DNA of 7,029 nucleotides from positions 1 through 7,029 of the forward strand of contig JANRKG010000438.1 of the NCBI GenBank assembly GCA_033763635.1, read 5' to 3'. Shown here piece after piece: positions 1 through 5,915 of this stretch; the stretch's first letter is position 1; every line of letters begins with the position of its first letter. The position numbers and the translations under genes were made by a program. The notes below the pieces were generated by a model that saw only the letters and a list, made by a program, of their open reading frames with translations, was not told the DNA's origin and ran no database searches. This stretch comes from JANRKG01 sp033763635. Lineage in GTDB: Bacteria > Cyanobacteriota > Cyanobacteriia > GCF-001939115.

Positions 1-171
1 TCACGGGTAAACTTTTTTTGGAAATCTCTTAAACCCTGGCTTCACCAGATCTTTACATTATCCTCTGACTGAAGATAGGGGTGATTTCTTAGTGCTGAGG
101 TCGTTCTTTCCTGATTAGAATGCAGAAGGAAAGCCTTCAAGCCCATTGTTTTCGGGCAATCCCTTGATTCT

Positions 172-1467
172 ATGAACCCTATGCCGGAAAACACAGTCCA
201 AGCAGATATCCTCATTGTGGATGATATCCCAGATAACATCCGTTTCCTCTCTAACTTTCTGCTAGATCAGGGGTTCAGTGTCCGTAAGGCGATTAGTGCC
301 CAGGCAGCCCTTAAGGCGGTCAAAGCGCTCAAGCCGGATTTAATTCTTCTGGATATCAACATGCCAGAAATGAATGGGTATGAGCTTTGCACCCACCTGA
401 AGCAACATCAGGAAACGTCTATGATTCCTATCATTTTTCTCAGTGCTGGGAACGAGGCGATCGATCGAATTAAGGCGTTTCAGGTGGGAGCCGTAGATTA
501 CATTACAAAACCGTTTCATTTGGAAGAAGTGCTGGTGCGAATTCAAACCCAGCTTACAATTCAGATTTTACAGCGGGAATTACAGGCCCAGAATGAACAA
601 TTGCGCCAAACCCTGGAGGAGTTAAAAGTCGCCCAGGCCAATCTGGTGCAGCAAGAAAAGATGACGGCCCTCCGGAAGGTCGTTGCGGGTGTTACCCATG
701 AGGTGAATAATCCCCTCAGTTTTATTGCCTGTAATATTAAGCCAGCCCAGGAATACATTCATCAATTACTGGCCCTGATCGAACTTTACCAGCGGCATTC
801 TCCAAACCCCAGCCCTGACATTTCTGCACTGCTAGAAGAGATGGATCTGAAGTTTCTGGCAGAGGATCTATTGAATATCCTTCACTCAATGGCGAAGGGT
901 GCAGAACGGATTCGTACCGTCATCCTGGCTTTGAAGATTTTTACCCGTCTGGATGAGTCGGGGATTAAACAGGTGAATTTGCATGAAAGCATTGATAGCG
1001 TTCTCGAAATCTTGCACCATCGGTTAGAGTCCCGCCTGGATGCTGCCCTGATCCAGGTTGTGAAAAACTATAGCCAACTACCGCTTATCACCTGCCATGC
1101 AGAGCAAATCAATCAGGTTTTTTTTAACTTGATTTGTAATGCCATTGATGCCATTGATGAGAAACTCAAAACTAATCCAATAACTTCCTATGCACCCCTC
1201 ATTACCCTGACGACCCAGGCCAGGGAGGAAGGCAGGGTGATGATTTGCATTCAAGACAATGGGATTGGGATTGGAAATGACCTCAGAGAGCGCATCTTCG
1301 AACCGTTTTTTACGACCAAATCGGCGGGTCAGGGAATTGGGCTGGGGTTGGCAACCTGCCGAAGAATTATTCAAGAAGTGCATCAGGGACAGTTGACCTG
1401 TGACTCTACGATCGGAGAAGGAAGTACCTTTCAAGTTTACCTTCCTATCCATACGGATGGTTTTTAA
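172..1467 (+). CDS. Hybrid response regulator/histidine kinase (REC - coiled coil - HisKA - HATPase)
   Basis: A soluble 431-residue sensor kinase with an N-terminal receiver, so it probably takes phosphate or a signal through REC and relays it to its own kinase core. The receiver (about 11-128) has the acidic pair D17/D18, phosphoacceptor D61 in LLDINMPEMNG, S91 and K113 (ITKPF). A helical, Gln/Leu-rich linker (about 128-165) reads as a coiled coil. The H-box is VTHEVNNPLSF with H176. The ATPase has N-box N319/N323, G1 DNGIGIG (362-368), F-box FEPFFTT and G2 GQGIGLGLA. The H-box type and the long insert after it (about 200-235) are typical of cyanobacterial HPK4-like kinases. There is no transmembrane helix or signal peptide. 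The start at 172 has no clear Shine-Dalgarno; ATG 181 (residue 4) is an alternative. The frame is closed upstream by TGA at 112. The input signal and partner are unknown. Confidence 0.95.
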   Translation: MNPMPENTVQADILIVDDIPDNIRFLSNFLLDQGFSVRKAISAQAALKAVKALKPDLILLDINMPEMNGYELCTHLKQHQETSMIPIIFLSAGNEAIDRIKAFQVGAVDYITKPFHLEEVLVRIQTQLTIQILQRELQAQNEQLRQTLEELKVAQANLVQQEKMTALRKVVAGVTHEVNNPLSFIACNIKPAQEYIHQLLALIELYQRHSPNPSPDISALLEEMDLKFLAEDLLNILHSMAKGAERIRTVILALKIFTRLDESGIKQVNLHESIDSVLEILHHRLESRLDAALIQVVKNYSQLPLITCHAEQINQVFFNLICNAIDAIDEKLKTNPITSYAPLITLTTQAREEGRVMICIQDNGIGIGNDLRERIFEPFFTTKSAGQGIGLGLATCRRIIQEVHQGQLTCDSTIGEGSTFQVYLPIHTDGF

Positions 1468-1589
1468 GGAATCCATTGCGATCGAGATTTGATTAGGAAT
1501 TAAAAAGTACAACTCAAGATAGGTGTCAAAAAAGTTTTGATCTGAGACGTTAATAGACGAAATGCAACCAACGATACCCAGAATCAGCA

Positions 1590-1964
1590 ATGGTGCATGT
1601 TTTGCTAGTAGATGACGAAATACCGCTCTGTGAAAGTCTCACCTATACATTGCGGAAAGAGGGCTATGAGGTCACAACGGCACCCGATGGGCAGAGCGCG
1701 ATCAAACAATTTCACAAGCAAGTTCCTGATGTCATTCTGCTGGATCTGATGTTGCCAGAAGTGGATGGGATGGAAGTCTGTTGGCGCATTCGGGCATTTT
1801 CTGATGTGCCTATTCTCATGTTGACGGCGAAAGATCAGGACGTTGATAAGGTGCGGGGATTGGAAGCAGGGGCAGACGATTACATTACCAAACCCTTCAA
1901 CACCCGCGAACTGCTGGCCCGGATTCGGGTTGCCCTGCGGCGACAGAATGGAGAAGCTCTCTAG
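1590..1964 (+). CDS. Receiver-only response regulator with an OmpR/PhoB-type REC domain
   Basis: A 124-residue protein that is a complete receiver domain and nothing more. It shows the acidic D8/D9, phosphoacceptor D52 (LLDLMLPEVDG), T79 (MLTA) and K101 (ITKPF). The alpha4-beta5-alpha5 face, KVRGLEAGADDY followed by RELLARIRVALRR, is the dimerisation signature of OmpR/PhoB regulators. Those regulators are normally about 225-240 residues, with a winged-helix DNA-binding domain after this point. Here translation stops (TAG 1962-1964) just after the last REC helix. Reading through the stop gives only 25 more codons to the next stop, with no winged-helix sequence. The HAMP kinase follows within about 60 bp, so the two are probably co-transcribed and cognate. 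It is either a single-domain phosphate shuttle or a regulator that lost its output domain. The 122 bp upstream hold no clear Shine-Dalgarno. Confidence 0.9.
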   Translation: MVHVLLVDDEIPLCESLTYTLRKEGYEVTTAPDGQSAIKQFHKQVPDVILLDLMLPEVDGMEVCWRIRAFSDVPILMLTAKDQDVDKVRGLEAGADDYITKPFNTRELLARIRVALRRQNGEAL

Positions 1965-2025
1965 AGGTTCTTCAGGGCAATTGATGGGGCATGTTCCCCT
2001 TCCCCCAACCCATCCTTTTGGCAGT

Positions 2026-3498
2026 ATGAACCCGTTTCCTAAATTTTTTTCGACACGCAAATCGCTACTTCCGTTTCGCTGGAATTCAATCCACACCAAG
2101 CTATTGGCAACCTATTTGCTCCTGATTGTGTTGGGCACTTCCCTCATGTCAGGGTACATTCTGTGGACGTTTTATAGCTTTTTCATGGAGTCCCGTCAGA
2201 CGGATTTACAGAACTGGGCGAAGGCTCTGGGCGAAAGTGTGGCAGATGCTCTGGAAGACCAGGACAAACAACGGGTGCAGTTAATTGTCAAGCGGTATGG
2301 CGCACCTGCAACCGTCACCCTCCGCGTGTTTGATGCTCAGGCATCTCTCCTGGCAACCTCTGACCCATACACCGATCGCCAGGTGAGCAATTGGTTGCCG
2401 ATCAAGGGAGTTTCAGAAGCTCTGGAAAGACGCTCCAGCGAGGGAATTGCAAAAGGTGTTTTATCTTCTGAAGATCGGCTCTTTATCTCCAAACCCATTA
2501 TTCGCAATGGGCAACTGCTGGGTATCTTGCGTATCTCCATTACCCTGGAACAATTTCGGCGGCAGTTTGAAAGGGTGATCTGGACCATTTTGGGAGCATT
2601 GTTAATCACGATTTTCCTCTGTGCCTTACTGAGCGATCGGCTGGCTCGTAGCCTCTCGAAACCCATTGAGGTGATGCGGAATTTTACGATTCGGGTGGGG
2701 GGCGGACATTTTGGCGATCGGCTCACGATTCGGCAAAGTAATGAACTCGATCAACTGGCTGTCGAGTTAAACCGCATGAGCGAACGGCTGGAGTCTCTGG
2801 ATGAGGAGCGCAGAGCATTTTTAGCCAATGTTTCCCATGAACTTCGGACTCCGGTTAGTAACGTCCAGGTAACGATCGAAGCTCTGGAAAGTGGAGCGAT
2901 CGATGAGTTGGTGTTGCGCGATCGGTTCTTTCAAACCATTAAAGACGAAACAAAACGCTTGTCTGGGTTAATTCATGACTTGCTAGACCTGGGACGGTTG
3001 GAAGCAGGAGTGACCCATTTAGAAATTCAGTCCCTTTCTTTGCAGAGTATCTTGAGTCGTGCGGTCAGGGCGATGGAAGTGCGGATGCAAGCCAAAAATA
3101 TTGCTGTTCAGGTTGATGTAACAGATTTGCGAATTATGGGAGATTCAGAACGGTTATTACAAGCGTTTTTGAACCTGTTGGATAATGCCGTTAAATACTC
3201 CCAACCCCATTCTCGTATTTTTATTAATGGCTACCGGAATCATCAACAAGCACTGATTCGAATTCAGGATCAGGGAATTGGGATTCAAGAAAACGACTTA
3301 CCCCGGATCTTCGAACAGTTCTATACCACCGGAGGAACTCGGAAACAAAGTGGTGCAGGGCTGGGATTGGCGATTGCAAGGCGCATTGTCGAAGCTCACG
3401 GTGGCAGCATTACGGTGAGTAGTCAACCCAATCAGGGAGCGGCGTTCACCCTTGCTCTACCATTAGAATCCACTAAAATTTCCTCGTTGCCATCCTGA
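2026..3498 (+). CDS. Membrane sensor histidine kinase (TM - extracytoplasmic domain - TM - HAMP - HisKA - HATPase)
   Basis: A 490-residue inner-membrane sensor kinase, probable partner of the receiver just upstream. TM1 spans about 26-53 (rich in LLATYLLLIVLG), followed by an extracytoplasmic segment of about 130 residues of unrecognised fold. TM2 is at about 186-204, then HAMP (about 205-257, with SLSKPIEVMRNF). The H-box is NVSHELRTPVSN with H271; N-box LNLLDNAVKY with N387; G1 DQGIGI (415-420); F-box IFEQFYTT; G2 GAGLGLAIARR. This is a standard HPK1-type core, so kinase and phosphatase activities are expected. The start is uncertain. The frame is open back to 1843, with ATGs at 1948 (overlapping the receiver gene), 1984 and 2026. 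I chose 2026 because it leaves a normal 25-residue cytoplasmic lead to TM1, while the earlier extension is a proline-rich run unlike a kinase. No start has a strong Shine-Dalgarno. Confidence 0.93.
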   Translation: MNPFPKFFSTRKSLLPFRWNSIHTKLLATYLLLIVLGTSLMSGYILWTFYSFFMESRQTDLQNWAKALGESVADALEDQDKQRVQLIVKRYGAPATVTLRVFDAQASLLATSDPYTDRQVSNWLPIKGVSEALERRSSEGIAKGVLSSEDRLFISKPIIRNGQLLGILRISITLEQFRRQFERVIWTILGALLITIFLCALLSDRLARSLSKPIEVMRNFTIRVGGGHFGDRLTIRQSNELDQLAVELNRMSERLESLDEERRAFLANVSHELRTPVSNVQVTIEALESGAIDELVLRDRFFQTIKDETKRLSGLIHDLLDLGRLEAGVTHLEIQSLSLQSILSRAVRAMEVRMQAKNIAVQVDVTDLRIMGDSERLLQAFLNLLDNAVKYSQPHSRIFINGYRNHQQALIRIQDQGIGIQENDLPRIFEQFYTTGGTRKQSGAGLGLAIARRIVEAHGGSITVSSQPNQGAAFTLALPLESTKISSLPS

Positions 3499-3517
3499 CC
3501 TGCACCCCAGTTATTCC

Positions 3518-4372
3518 CTATACTCCATACTGTTTAAACCATGCCTGAAGCTGTTTCCAGCCTTCCTCGGCCTCGGCTTTACGGTAAGAGGGACGGTAAT
3601 CGGCAAAGAAGGCATGGGGGGCATCGGGATAAACGATGATGTTGGATCGGCTGCGACTGGCTTTGAGCCGATCGCGCATTTGCTCGACTGTATCCAGGGG
3701 AATCCCTGTGTCTTGCCCGCCATAAAGCCCCAAAACGGGCACTTTCAACGTACTGGCAACATCCACCGGATGCCTGGGTGTCAGTTCCGTTGCATTGCCC
3801 ACCAACCGCCCATACCAGGCAACTCCAGCCCTTACCCTGGGGTTGTGGGCCGCATACAACCAGGTGATGCGTCCACCCCAGCAAAACCCAGTCACGCCAA
3901 GCCGTCTGCCATTTCCTTTAGCGGACTTGACGGCCCAATTCACGGTTGCATCCAGGTCCGATAACACCTGGGCATCGGGAACGGTTGCAACGATTTTGCG
4001 GATGTCGTCAATGCTGCTGAGTTTAGAGACATCGCCCTGCCGCACAAACATTTCCGGGGCGATCGCGAGATAGCCTAACTTCGCAAAGCGACGGGCCACA
4101 TCCTGAATGTGTTCATGTACGCCGAAAATTTCTTGAATCACCAACACGATCGGGAAGTTGCTCCCCCTGGCGGGGACGGCTCGGTAGGCGGGAATGCTGC
4201 CATCCTGAGTTGGGATTCTCACCGTTCCGGTCACTAAACCTGTGCCATCGGTTTTGATAACGGCTTCTGAGATGGGTTGCACTGCCAGGGCAAACCCGGT
4301 TGCCAGGGTGGCAGTGGTTATAAACTTGCGCCGTGTCACAGGGCGGTCTAACAGAGAATCATCAAGGCTCAT
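3518..4372 (-). CDS. Tat-exported dienelactone hydrolase family protein
   Basis: A 284-residue alpha/beta hydrolase of the dienelactone hydrolase (carboxymethylenebutenolidase) family. The N-terminus carries a twin-arginine signal, TRRKFIT (R14/R15), then a hydrophobic stretch (about 18-31), with likely cleavage near residue 37. The folded enzyme would therefore go to the periplasm or lumen. The catalytic triad is visible: nucleophile C164 in GFCWGG, D221 in GGQDTG and H253 in PHAFF. E81 in IQEIFG matches the glutamate that holds the DLH nucleophile. The length fits a DLH (about 235) plus leader. In other bacteria the family hydrolyses dienelactone during chlorocatechol breakdown, but no aromatic-degradation genes are nearby, so the substrate is unknown. 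The start is backed by a GAGGT Shine-Dalgarno 8 nt upstream. It is convergent with the HAMP kinase (19 bp gap) and divergent from the RHH-Mop gene. Confidence 0.95.
   Translation of the reverse strand: MSLDDSLLDRPVTRRKFITTATLATGFALAVQPISEAVIKTDGTGLVTGTVRIPTQDGSIPAYRAVPARGSNFPIVLVIQEIFGVHEHIQDVARRFAKLGYLAIAPEMFVRQGDVSKLSSIDDIRKIVATVPDAQVLSDLDATVNWAVKSAKGNGRRLGVTGFCWGGRITWLYAAHNPRVRAGVAWYGRLVGNATELTPRHPVDVASTLKVPVLGLYGGQDTGIPLDTVEQMRDRLKASRSRSNIIVYPDAPHAFFADYRPSYRKAEAEEGWKQLQAWFKQYGV
4059..4066. repeat. HIP1 octamer (GCGATCGC)
   Basis: A perfect, self-complementary HIP1 site inside the hydrolase gene. It is the only full octamer I found, but the CGATCG core recurs through the window (for example near 464, 2373, 2635, 2714, 3668, 4752, 5204, 5687, 6058 and 6739). 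This is a typical cyanobacterial genome signature. Confidence 0.85.
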
Positions 4373-4380
4373 GGACTACA

Positions 4381-4385
4381 ACCTC
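4381..4385 (-). promoter_or_regulatory. Ribosome binding site of the dienelactone hydrolase gene
   Basis: On the minus strand the sequence is GAGGT, eight bases before the ATG at 4372. It supports that start over the next in-frame methionine, which lies far inside the protein. Confidence 0.6.
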
Positions 4386-4471
4386 ATGGGATAAATCAAA
4401 AGAATGATAAATAAAGTTTGTAGGAATAGAAATCTACCGGATGCTAGAAAACTTCAGGGTTCAATCAACAG

Positions 4472-4528
4472 AAGGGGTGCGGTAGACTGGGCTTATCCAA
4501 GACGATCGCACCCGTTTCTACACCCCTT
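4472..4528. repeat. Overlapping alternative inverted repeats in the leader of the RHH-Mop gene
   Basis: One left arm can pair with two different right arms. AAGGGGTG (4472-4479) is the exact complement of CACCCCTT (4521-4528), giving 8 bp around a 41-nt loop. GGGTGCG (4475-4481) is the exact complement of CGCACCC (4507-4513), giving 7 bp around a 25-nt loop. The two pairings exclude each other. They lie 26-82 bp before the ATG at 4554. They could be an operator or an RNA switch, but arms this short could also arise by chance. Confidence 0.35.
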
Positions 4529-4553
4529 GCCAGTTTAATTCGTAAAACAGAAG

Positions 4554-5030
4554 ATGCCGAGAAAAGACCAGGGTTGGATTACATTTCAAACCTCCGAGGA
4601 GGAACGCCAACTCCTGGAGGAAATTTGTCAGACTTCGCAACGCACCAAAACAGAGGTGTTGCGGGAATTGCTGCGGGGGTTGCGGTATGCCACGTCTGCT
4701 TCCCCAGAGGAACCTGAATTAGTGCCACTTCCTCAAACTAAGTCTGCCAGACGATCGCGCAAAACCACCAATCCACCTACCATTCCCAATTCTCAGGGTG
4801 AGGTGTCCCATCCCAAATCCCTCAGAGTCAGTTCCCGCAATATCCTGGAAGGAGAAGTAAAGCGGGTGGTCAAAGGTCCAGTGAGTACGGAAGTGACGAT
4901 CGAAATTGTGCATCGTGTGGAATTGACTTCGACGATTACGACTTCTTCGGCGGAAGTGCTGGCGTTGGCGGAGGGGAAAACGGCCTACGCGGTGATCAAA
5001 TCCAGTGATGTAGTGATCGCGACGGAATAA
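4554..5030 (+). CDS. Ribbon-helix-helix / Mop (TOBE) domain fusion, candidate molybdate-responsive regulator
   Basis: A 158-residue protein in three parts. Residues 8-43 look like a CopG/MetJ-type ribbon-helix-helix: strand WITFQTS, helix EEERQLLEEICQTSQ, turn, helix TKTEVLRELLRGL. Residues 45-92 are a Pro/Ser-rich linker with a basic patch (SARRSRK, 64-70). Residues 93-158 match the molbindin/Mop family: SSRNILEG (93-100), VVKGPVSTEV (105-114), SSAEVLALAEGK (131-142) and YAVIKSSDVVIA (145-156). SxRN and KxS are the family's oxyanion-binding signatures. Mop domains bind molybdate or tungstate and assemble as hexamers. RHH domains bind DNA as dimers, so a complex of three RHH dimers on a Mop core is plausible. 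The role is inferred: molybdate sensing, transcriptional control or storage. No mod or moa genes are in view. The start ATG is unambiguous in the frame, but its Shine-Dalgarno is weak. Confidence 0.85.
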   Translation: MPRKDQGWITFQTSEEERQLLEEICQTSQRTKTEVLRELLRGLRYATSASPEEPELVPLPQTKSARRSRKTTNPPTIPNSQGEVSHPKSLRVSSRNILEGEVKRVVKGPVSTEVTIEIVHRVELTSTITTSSAEVLALAEGKTAYAVIKSSDVVIATE

Positions 5031-5133
5031 TTCAGGCTAAGATCTGGGCAGGGGCAATAGAGAGTAACTTTGGGATTGTCTCTGTCCACCCACAAGTTCA
5101 TACATCTCAAATTCCCTGCGCTTGATGTAAGGC

Positions 5134-5823
5134 TTACGAATTAGATAGTAGTTGCTGATCAATCAATTTTTTTTGAATAGCAATGACGGCTGCCTGAGTA
5201 CGATCGCGCACGTCGAGCTTCTGTAAGATGGCATGAACATGAACTCGTACTGTTCCTGGCGCGATGTACAACATTTCAGCAATCTCTTGATTCGTTTTGC
5301 CATCTGCGATTAAAGCCAGGATTTCCTGTTCTCGCCGAGTCAGAACAGGAGTCAATTTGACTGTATCACTCGCTGGTGTGGCACTGGCGTTATTTTCAAA
5401 GGCAGCCCGAATCTCAGTTGTCGCAGCAGAATCCCACCAGGAAGCTCCGGCGGCAACCGATCGAATCGCAAGAATAAGAGTTTGTGATGGCGCACCCTTG
5501 ATGCAATAGCCCTGTGCCCCAACTTCGATGATTCGATTAATCAATGCTTTTTGCGTGTGAGAAGTTAATACTAAAACCGGAAGCTTTGGCGCTAACTGCC
5601 TGATCTGCCGACAGGCTTCAATTCCCCCCAACCCTGGTAGCCCAATGTCGAGAACAACGATATTCAGTGAGTTGCTTTTAACGACTTCGATCGCCGTCTC
5701 TCCATCTTCCGCTTCTGCCACAATTGCTAGCCCTGACTCTCGCTCCAGCCGCACCCGTAAACCAAGACGAAAGAGTTCGTCATCTTCGACCAAAAGGATT
5801 TTGAGTGGTTGATTATTGGTCAT
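5134..5823 (-). CDS. NarL/FixJ-family response regulator (REC - LuxR-type HTH)
   Basis: A 229-residue transcriptional regulator of normal family length. The receiver (about 7-125) has E13/D14/D15, phosphoacceptor D59 (VVLDIGLPGLGG), T87 (LTSHT) and K109 (CIKGA). The LuxR-type HTH (about 158-220) has LTRREQEILALIADGKTNQE followed by IAEMLYIAPGTVRVHVHAIL, with the recognition helix near 189-201. It lies 73 bp after the membrane kinase on the same strand, so that kinase is its likely partner. The first five residues (MTNNQ) are encoded by the heptad repeat array, and the REC fold begins directly after them. No Shine-Dalgarno precedes the ATG: everything upstream is repeat. The start overlaps (ATGA) the stop of an upstream five-codon minicistron, so initiation may be coupled. 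Target genes are unknown. Confidence 0.95.
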   Translation of the reverse strand: MTNNQPLKILLVEDDELFRLGLRVRLERESGLAIVAEAEDGETAIEVVKSNSLNIVVLDIGLPGLGGIEACRQIRQLAPKLPVLVLTSHTQKALINRIIEVGAQGYCIKGAPSQTLILAIRSVAAGASWWDSAATTEIRAAFENNASATPASDTVKLTPVLTRREQEILALIADGKTNQEIAEMLYIAPGTVRVHVHAILQKLDVRDRTQAAVIAIQKKLIDQQLLSNS

Positions 5824-5872
5824 CGGTTATTGGTCATTGGTTATTGGTCATTGGTTATTGGTCATTAGTCAT
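5820..5872 (-). other. Chain of five-codon minicistrons before the regulator gene
   Basis: On the minus strand the 14-bp repeat reads ATG ACC AAT AAC CAA TGA, which is Met-Thr-Asn-Asn-Gln-stop. Two copies (5865-5848 and 5851-5834) are identical. A third (5837-5820) reads Met-Thr-Asn-Asn-Arg-stop. Each TGA overlaps the next ATG as ATGA, and the last overlaps the regulator's own ATG (5823-5821). A fourth, Met-Thr-Asn-Asp-Gln-stop, starts at 5872. The reading is exact; whether any is translated is not known, and no Shine-Dalgarno precedes them. Confidence 0.45.
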
Positions 5873-5915
5873 TGGTTAGGGACTAATGACTATGGACTAT
5901 GGACTAATGACCAAT
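5857..5915 (-). other. Hairpin in the kinase-regulator intercistronic mRNA
   Basis: Because the heptads flip, arms 5857-5870 and 5902-5915 are perfect 14-bp complements (31-nt loop). A compact alternative pairs 5861-5870 with 5881-5890 (10 bp, 10-nt loop). The right arm lies at the stop codon of the kinase gene. In the minus-strand transcript the structure could protect the 3' end, attenuate, or set the ratio of kinase to regulator. No U-tract follows, so it is not a standard Rho-independent terminator. Confidence 0.6.

Larger units (their letters stand above)
4373..4553. promoter_or_regulatory. Divergent intergenic region with both promoters
   Basis: These 181 bp separate two divergent genes and must hold both promoters. 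The side near the hydrolase is AT-rich and carries a direct repeat, GATAAAT, at 4390-4396 and 4406-4412 (16 bp apart, about 1.5 helical turns). The side near the RHH-Mop gene holds inverted repeats, described separately, and a CGATCG core at 4503-4508. I see no convincing paired -35/-10 boxes in either direction and no palindrome of the known E. coli ModE type. Confidence 0.55.

Noticed and set aside
52..79. TTTACA followed 16-17 bp later by GATAGG as a promoter for the first hybrid kinase.
   Set aside because: The -10 match is poor and position alone is not enough support in AT-rich DNA.
1843..1964. The HAMP kinase frame is open across the end of the receiver gene, which could suggest a +1 frameshifted REC-kinase fusion.
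   Set aside because: The overlap encodes no kinase-like sequence (a proline-rich, Trp/Cys-containing run), there is no recognisable slippery site with a stimulator, and internal ATGs at 1984 and 2026 give an ordinary kinase N-terminus.
1605..2099. Long open frame on the minus strand opposite the receiver gene.
   Set aside because: It is antisense to a well-conserved REC domain, has no recognisable domain and lacks a Shine-Dalgarno; the same holds for the open frame at 1078-1590.
3499..3517. Terminator between the convergent HAMP kinase and hydrolase genes.
   Set aside because: The gap is 19 bp with no stem; any terminator would have to lie inside one of the genes.
3614..4073. Open frames on the plus strand inside the hydrolase gene.
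   Set aside because: They lie opposite conserved catalytic motifs of the hydrolase and show no domain features, so they are composition shadows.
4373..4553. ModE-type operator between the hydrolase and RHH-Mop genes.
   Set aside because: No palindrome like the known TATA-containing ModE box is present; the GATAAAT copies are direct, not inverted.
5031..5133. Possible bidirectional terminator between the convergent RHH-Mop and regulator genes.
   Set aside because: Only a 5-bp AGAGA/TCTCT pairing around a 15-nt loop is visible and there is no T-tract on either side. I see nothing else definite in this gap.
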